A stretch of DNA of 64,000 bases from Pseudolabrys sp. (GTDB lineage Bacteria > Pseudomonadota > Alphaproteobacteria > Rhizobiales > Xanthobacteraceae): positions 3,359,501-3,423,500 of the forward strand of contig JARYIJ010000001.1 of NCBI GenBank assembly GCA_029980465.1, written 5' to 3'. Shown piece after piece: positions 61,298 through 64,000 of this stretch (positions within the stretch are counted from its first letter, which is position 1; every line of letters begins with the position of its first letter). The notes beneath the pieces are model-generated. The model was given only the letters and a program-made list of their open reading frames with translations, did not search any database and was not told the DNA's origin. Position numbers and translations under genes: made by a program.

Positions 61298-61753
61298 TCA
61301 CCAGTGGCCGGTGTTTGGCATCGACTTCCATGGCTCCTGCGGCGGCAACGGGCTGCCCTTCTGCAGGATCTCGATCGAGTGGTGGTCGGGGGAGCGCACG
61401 AAAGCCATGTTGCCGTCGCGCGGCGGCCGGTTGATGGTGACTCCGCCCTTCATCAGCCGCTCGCAATGCTCGTAGATGTTGTCAACCTCGTAGGCGAGGT
61501 GGCCGAAATACCGGGCCTCGCCGTAATCCTCGCTGTCCCAGTTGTAGGTCAACTCGACCTCCATGTGCGGCCGCCCGGCCTTCTTGCTCTCCTCGACCGA
61601 GACGAGGTCGCCGGGGGCGGCGAGGAACACCAAGGTATAGCGGTTCTTGTCGTCGACCCGGCGCCGGGTTTCCTTCAGCCCCAGCTTGTTGACGTAGAAA
61701 TCGAGCGCGTCGTCGAGATTGCGGACGCGCAGCATCGTGTGCAGATATCGCAT
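61298..61753 (-). CDS. gloA: lactoylglutathione lyase (glyoxalase I)
   Basis: Isomerises the hemithioacetal of methylglyoxal and glutathione to S-lactoylglutathione. The 151-residue protein has the double beta-alpha-beta-beta-beta fold; metal ligands fit His at MRYLHTMLRV, Glu in HMEVELTYN, His in YFGHLAYEVDNI and Glu in HHSIEILQK. Length and motifs match bacterial GloA. The start ATG at 61753 has a GGGAGACACTCC site. It is divergent from the sirtuin gene. Confidence 0.93.
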   Translation of the reverse strand: MRYLHTMLRVRNLDDALDFYVNKLGLKETRRRVDDKNRYTLVFLAAPGDLVSVEESKKAGRPHMEVELTYNWDSEDYGEARYFGHLAYEVDNIYEHCERLMKGGVTINRPPRDGNMAFVRSPDHHSIEILQKGSPLPPQEPWKSMPNTGHW

Positions 61754-61812
61754 GACGGAGTGTCTCCCGGGCGGCCCGGTTCGGGCGTTGTTGTCAACGA
61801 GGTCATCTTACA

Positions 61813-62574
61813 TTGATCGCCGGCGATCTCGATACCGCCCACGAGCGGCTGAAGGAACTGATCGGCGGCGCGCAGCGCGTCGTTCCGTTCACCGGCGCCG
61901 GCATTTCGACGGAGTGCGGGATTCCCGATTTCCGCTCGCCCGGCGGCCTCTGGACGCGGAACCGCCCCATCGATTTCGACGAATTCCTCGCCAGCCAGGA
62001 GGCGCGCGACGAATCCTGGCGCCGCCGTTTCGCCATGGACGCGTATTTTGCCAAGGCGAAGCCGGGACGGGGCCATCTCGCGCTGGCGTCGCTTCATCGT
62101 GCCGGCAAGGTGCCGGCGGTCATCACGCAAAACATCGACAACCTGCATCAAGCCTCGGGTCTCGACGCGAACAGCGTGGTCGAGCTGCACGGCAACACCA
62201 CCTATGCGGTCTGCCTCGACTGCAACCGGCGCTATGAGTTGCAATGGGTGAAAGACCGGTTCGCGGCCGGCGCGAACTGCGCGCCGGGTTGCGCGTGCGG
62301 CGGCCATATCAAGACGGCCACGGTGTCGTTCGGCCAGGCCATGCCGCCCGAAGCGATGCGGCGGGCCGAGGAGCTGACGCTGTCGTGCGATGTCTTTGTC
62401 GCGATCGGCTCGTCGCTTGTCGTTTATCCCGCCGCGGGTTTTCCGATGCTGGCGAAGCAGAACGGCGCGACGCTGATCATTATCAATCGCGAGCCGACGG
62501 ATCTCGACGACATCGCCGATCTCGTCGTGCATCACGACATCGGTGAAACGCTCGCGCCTTTCATTTCTCATTGA
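61813..62574 (+). CDS. NAD-dependent protein deacylase (sirtuin, CobB-like)
   Basis: Removes acyl groups from lysines using NAD. The 253-residue product has the NAD motif GAGISTECGIPDFRS, the catalytic histidine in VVELHGNTT, TQNIDNLHQASGL, and four zinc cysteines in CLDC and CAPGCACG. The start is a TTG at 61813 with GAGG about ten bases upstream; no better start is seen. It is divergent from gloA, within about 60 bases. Confidence 0.93.
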   Translation: MIAGDLDTAHERLKELIGGAQRVVPFTGAGISTECGIPDFRSPGGLWTRNRPIDFDEFLASQEARDESWRRRFAMDAYFAKAKPGRGHLALASLHRAGKVPAVITQNIDNLHQASGLDANSVVELHGNTTYAVCLDCNRRYELQWVKDRFAAGANCAPGCACGGHIKTATVSFGQAMPPEAMRRAEELTLSCDVFVAIGSSLVVYPAAGFPMLAKQNGATLIIINREPTDLDDIADLVVHHDIGETLAPFISH

Positions 62575-62717
62575 TTCGCAGCGGCTACTGCTGTGCATGA
62601 GTTGTGCGCAAGCACATTTTGCCCTTTCAGGCTGTCCCCCCGGTGTTATCTTGATTTCGACAGATTCGTTGAAACGCCCGGCAAGAGGCGTCAGACAAGC
62701 GGCGACCTGCGGCGGTT

Positions 62718-63320
62718 ATGGCTTCGGACGGGATCGAATCGAAAATGCCAGAAGGGACTCTCGGGCCGGGTATGGCCAGGGACCTTGCCGATGAAACGGC
62801 GGGCACACTCATTGAGATGTCGGGCGTCATCAAGTGGTTCGACGTTTCGAAGGGCTTCGGATTTATCGTCCCCGACAACGGAATGGCGGACGTTCTGCTG
62901 CACGTGACCTGCCTGCGGCGGGACGGATTCCAGACCGCATACGAGGGTGCGCGAGTCGTGTGCGAGGTCCTGCAGCGTCAGAAGGGCCTGCAGGCCTTCC
63001 GGATTCTGTCGATGGACGAGTCGACGGCGATTCATCCGGCCCAGATGCCGCCGCCGCGCACCCACGTCACGGTGTCGCCGACCAGCGGACTCGAACGGGC
63101 CCAGGTCAAATGGTTCAACCGCTTGCGCGGCTTCGGTTTCCTGACCCGCGGCGAGGGCACGCCGGACATCTTTGTCCACATGGAGACGCTGCGGCGCTAT
63201 GGCATCGCCGAGCTTCGGCCCGGCCAGACCGTCCTGGTTCGCTTCGGGCCGGGGCCGAAGGGATTGATGGCCGCCGAGGTGCGCCCGGACGGCGGGCCCA
63301 TGGGCCTGGCTTCGCATTAG
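62718..63320 (+). CDS. cold-shock protein with two CSD domains
   Basis: A 200-residue RNA/DNA-binding protein with tandem cold-shock domains. The first (about 34-98) has GVIKWFDVSKGFGFIVPDNG and VLLHVTCLR; the second (about 125-195) has AQVKWFNRLRGFGFLTRGEG and IFVHMETLRRYG. In each, KGFGF/RGFGF and the F/VH motif match RNP1/RNP2, with VLLH in place of VFVH in the first. A 33-residue N-terminal extension and a Pro-rich linker precede the second domain. An inverted repeat follows the stop. Confidence 0.92.
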   Translation: MASDGIESKMPEGTLGPGMARDLADETAGTLIEMSGVIKWFDVSKGFGFIVPDNGMADVLLHVTCLRRDGFQTAYEGARVVCEVLQRQKGLQAFRILSMDESTAIHPAQMPPPRTHVTVSPTSGLERAQVKWFNRLRGFGFLTRGEGTPDIFVHMETLRRYGIAELRPGQTVLVRFGPGPKGLMAAEVRPDGGPMGLASH

Positions 63321-63326
63321 TGTCCT

Positions 63327-63379
63327 GAATCCGAAGTCCGCTTCGTTCCTCGGCTTGCTTGTGCGCGGACTTCGGATTC
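63327..63379 (+). terminator. 15-bp inverted repeat after the cold-shock gene
   Basis: GAATCCGAAGTCCGC (63327-63341) and its perfect complement GCGGACTTCGGATTC (63365-63379) form a 15-bp stem with a 23-base loop, starting six bases after the cold-shock stop. There is no T-run, so it is an RNA stem for stability or a weak terminator. Confidence 0.55.
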
Positions 63380-63412
63380 GAAGGATACTAAGCGGTTCAG
63401 GTTTGCTCGGAA

Positions 63413-63538
63413 TCGTCATGCGCGGGCTTGACCCGCGCATCTATCGAAAAAGATGAGTCATCTCAAAAGGATGGATTGCCGGGTCAAGTTTACGACCGGG
63501 CCGCGCTTCGCACGGACCCGCTTGCCCGGCAATGACGA
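63413..63538. repeat. dispersed palindromic repeat before DUF192 gene
   Basis: About 126 bases with arms TCGTCATGCGCGGGCTTGAC and a closing CCGGCAATGACGA, with internal stems around GCGCGGG-CCCGCGC and GCCGGGTC-GACCGGGC. It is typical of Hyphomicrobiales intergenic repeats. The rest of the 311-base gap, apart from the hairpin at 63327-63379, shows nothing clear. Confidence 0.65.
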
Positions 63539-63631
63539 GTCCCATTTTCACCAAAAACGAAACGGCTCTAGCAAGCCTACCAGGCGTTTTTCCGATTGCC
63601 GCGGAGAGGAAGGCCGGGTAATGCCGCGCCC

Positions 63632-64000
63632 ATGCGCGTGGTCTCCGGTCTGGTTTTCTGTCTTGTGACGGCTTTAGCGCTTGCCGCGCCTGCTGCGCGC
63701 GCGGCCGATCCCCATGGCCTCGAGATCGCCAGCAAGACCGGCGTGCACAGCTTCACGGTCGAGATCGCGGACACCGAGGCGAGCCGTGCGAAGGGCCTGA
63801 TGTTCCGGAAATCGCTGCCGGAGGGGACCGGCATGCTGTTCGACTTCAAGAGCGAGCAGCCGGTCGGCTTCTGGATGGAAAACACCTATATCCCGCTCGA
63901 CATGATCTTTATCCGCGCCGACGGGCGGATTGCCAAGATCGTCGAGAATACGAAGCCGCTGTCGAAAGACATCATTCCATCCGGCGTGCCGGTGCTGGCC
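63632..64000 (+). CDS. DUF192-family secreted protein, N-terminal part (partial)
   Basis: 123 codons up to the right edge with no stop. A signal peptide (MRVVSGLVFCLVTALALAAPAARA, cleavage after ARA) is followed by the DUF192 domain: FTVEIADTEASRAKGLMFRKSLPEGTGMLFDF and GFWMENTYIPLDMIFIRADGRIAKI, with the conserved MFR and W-M-NT motifs. Function of the family is unknown; members are periplasmic. The ATG at 63632 has a purine-rich region upstream. Confidence 0.85.
   Translation, partial: MRVVSGLVFCLVTALALAAPAARAADPHGLEIASKTGVHSFTVEIADTEASRAKGLMFRKSLPEGTGMLFDFKSEQPVGFWMENTYIPLDMIFIRADGRIAKIVENTKPLSKDIIPSGVPVLA

Overview
The window is high-GC chromosomal DNA from an alphaproteobacterium, most likely of the order Hyphomicrobiales (Rhizobiales), in or near the Bradyrhizobium/Rhodopseudomonas/Xanthobacteraceae group. 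This is inferred from the long suf operon headed by a NifS-type desulfurase, the hom-glpX-recJ order, a class I PHA synthase, frequent GTG/TTG starts and dispersed palindromic intergenic repeats. There is no sign of a plasmid, prophage or intact insertion sequence.

Layout. 0-7 kb: start of tyrS, divergent anmK, an lpxD-acp-ketoacyl synthase cassette, altronate dehydratase with an SDR, and a SET-domain gene whose 3' end overlaps the SDR. 7-14 kb: a collagen-like lipoprotein, an AtuA-type pair, a crotonase without the usual catalytic glutamates, a PrpF-family isomerase, an Ntn asparaginase, a TIM-barrel isomerase and a hydrolase. 14-22 kb: the Fe-S operon nifS-like, sufB, an unrecognised small gene, sufC, sufD, sufS, sufT, sufA. 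22-30 kb: a diguanylate cyclase, an RhlE-like helicase, a hydrolase with pobA, parE, an AI-2E family permease and a DedA protein. 30.6-31.9 kb: argC, preceded by a strong promoter and a tiny Arg-rich reading frame that starts at the predicted transcription start, followed by competing RNA hairpins; I read this as a candidate arginine attenuator. 32-35 kb: a persulfide module (BigR/SqrR-type repressor, rhodanese, TauE, divergent persulfide dioxygenase). 35-43 kb: phaC, a lipoprotein, an aminotransferase, hom, glpX and recJ. 43-52 kb: a flavin monooxygenase convergent with a second BigR/SqrR-like repressor, a periplasmic protein, then two signal-less binding-protein-fold genes convergent with an ABC importer/TPP-enzyme operon. 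52-58 kb: two cell-wall hydrolases, efp with divergent epmA-epmB, and a 47-residue membrane protein antisense to the epmB tail. 58-64 kb: a LigI-like amidohydrolase with a shikimate-dehydrogenase-like gene, small genes, a large composite palindrome, tRNA-Glu, a glyoxalase, a sirtuin, a double cold-shock-domain protein and the start of a DUF192 gene.

Themes are Fe-S and sulfur handling, aromatic/organic acid catabolism (pobA, PrpF, LigI-like, dihydroxyphthalate decarboxylase-like, TPP enzyme), EF-P modification and core biosynthesis (argC, hom, glpX). All homology calls come from reading motifs and translations; no database search was run. Start sites were moved from the longest frame where a ribosome site, overlap or family length favoured an internal codon.
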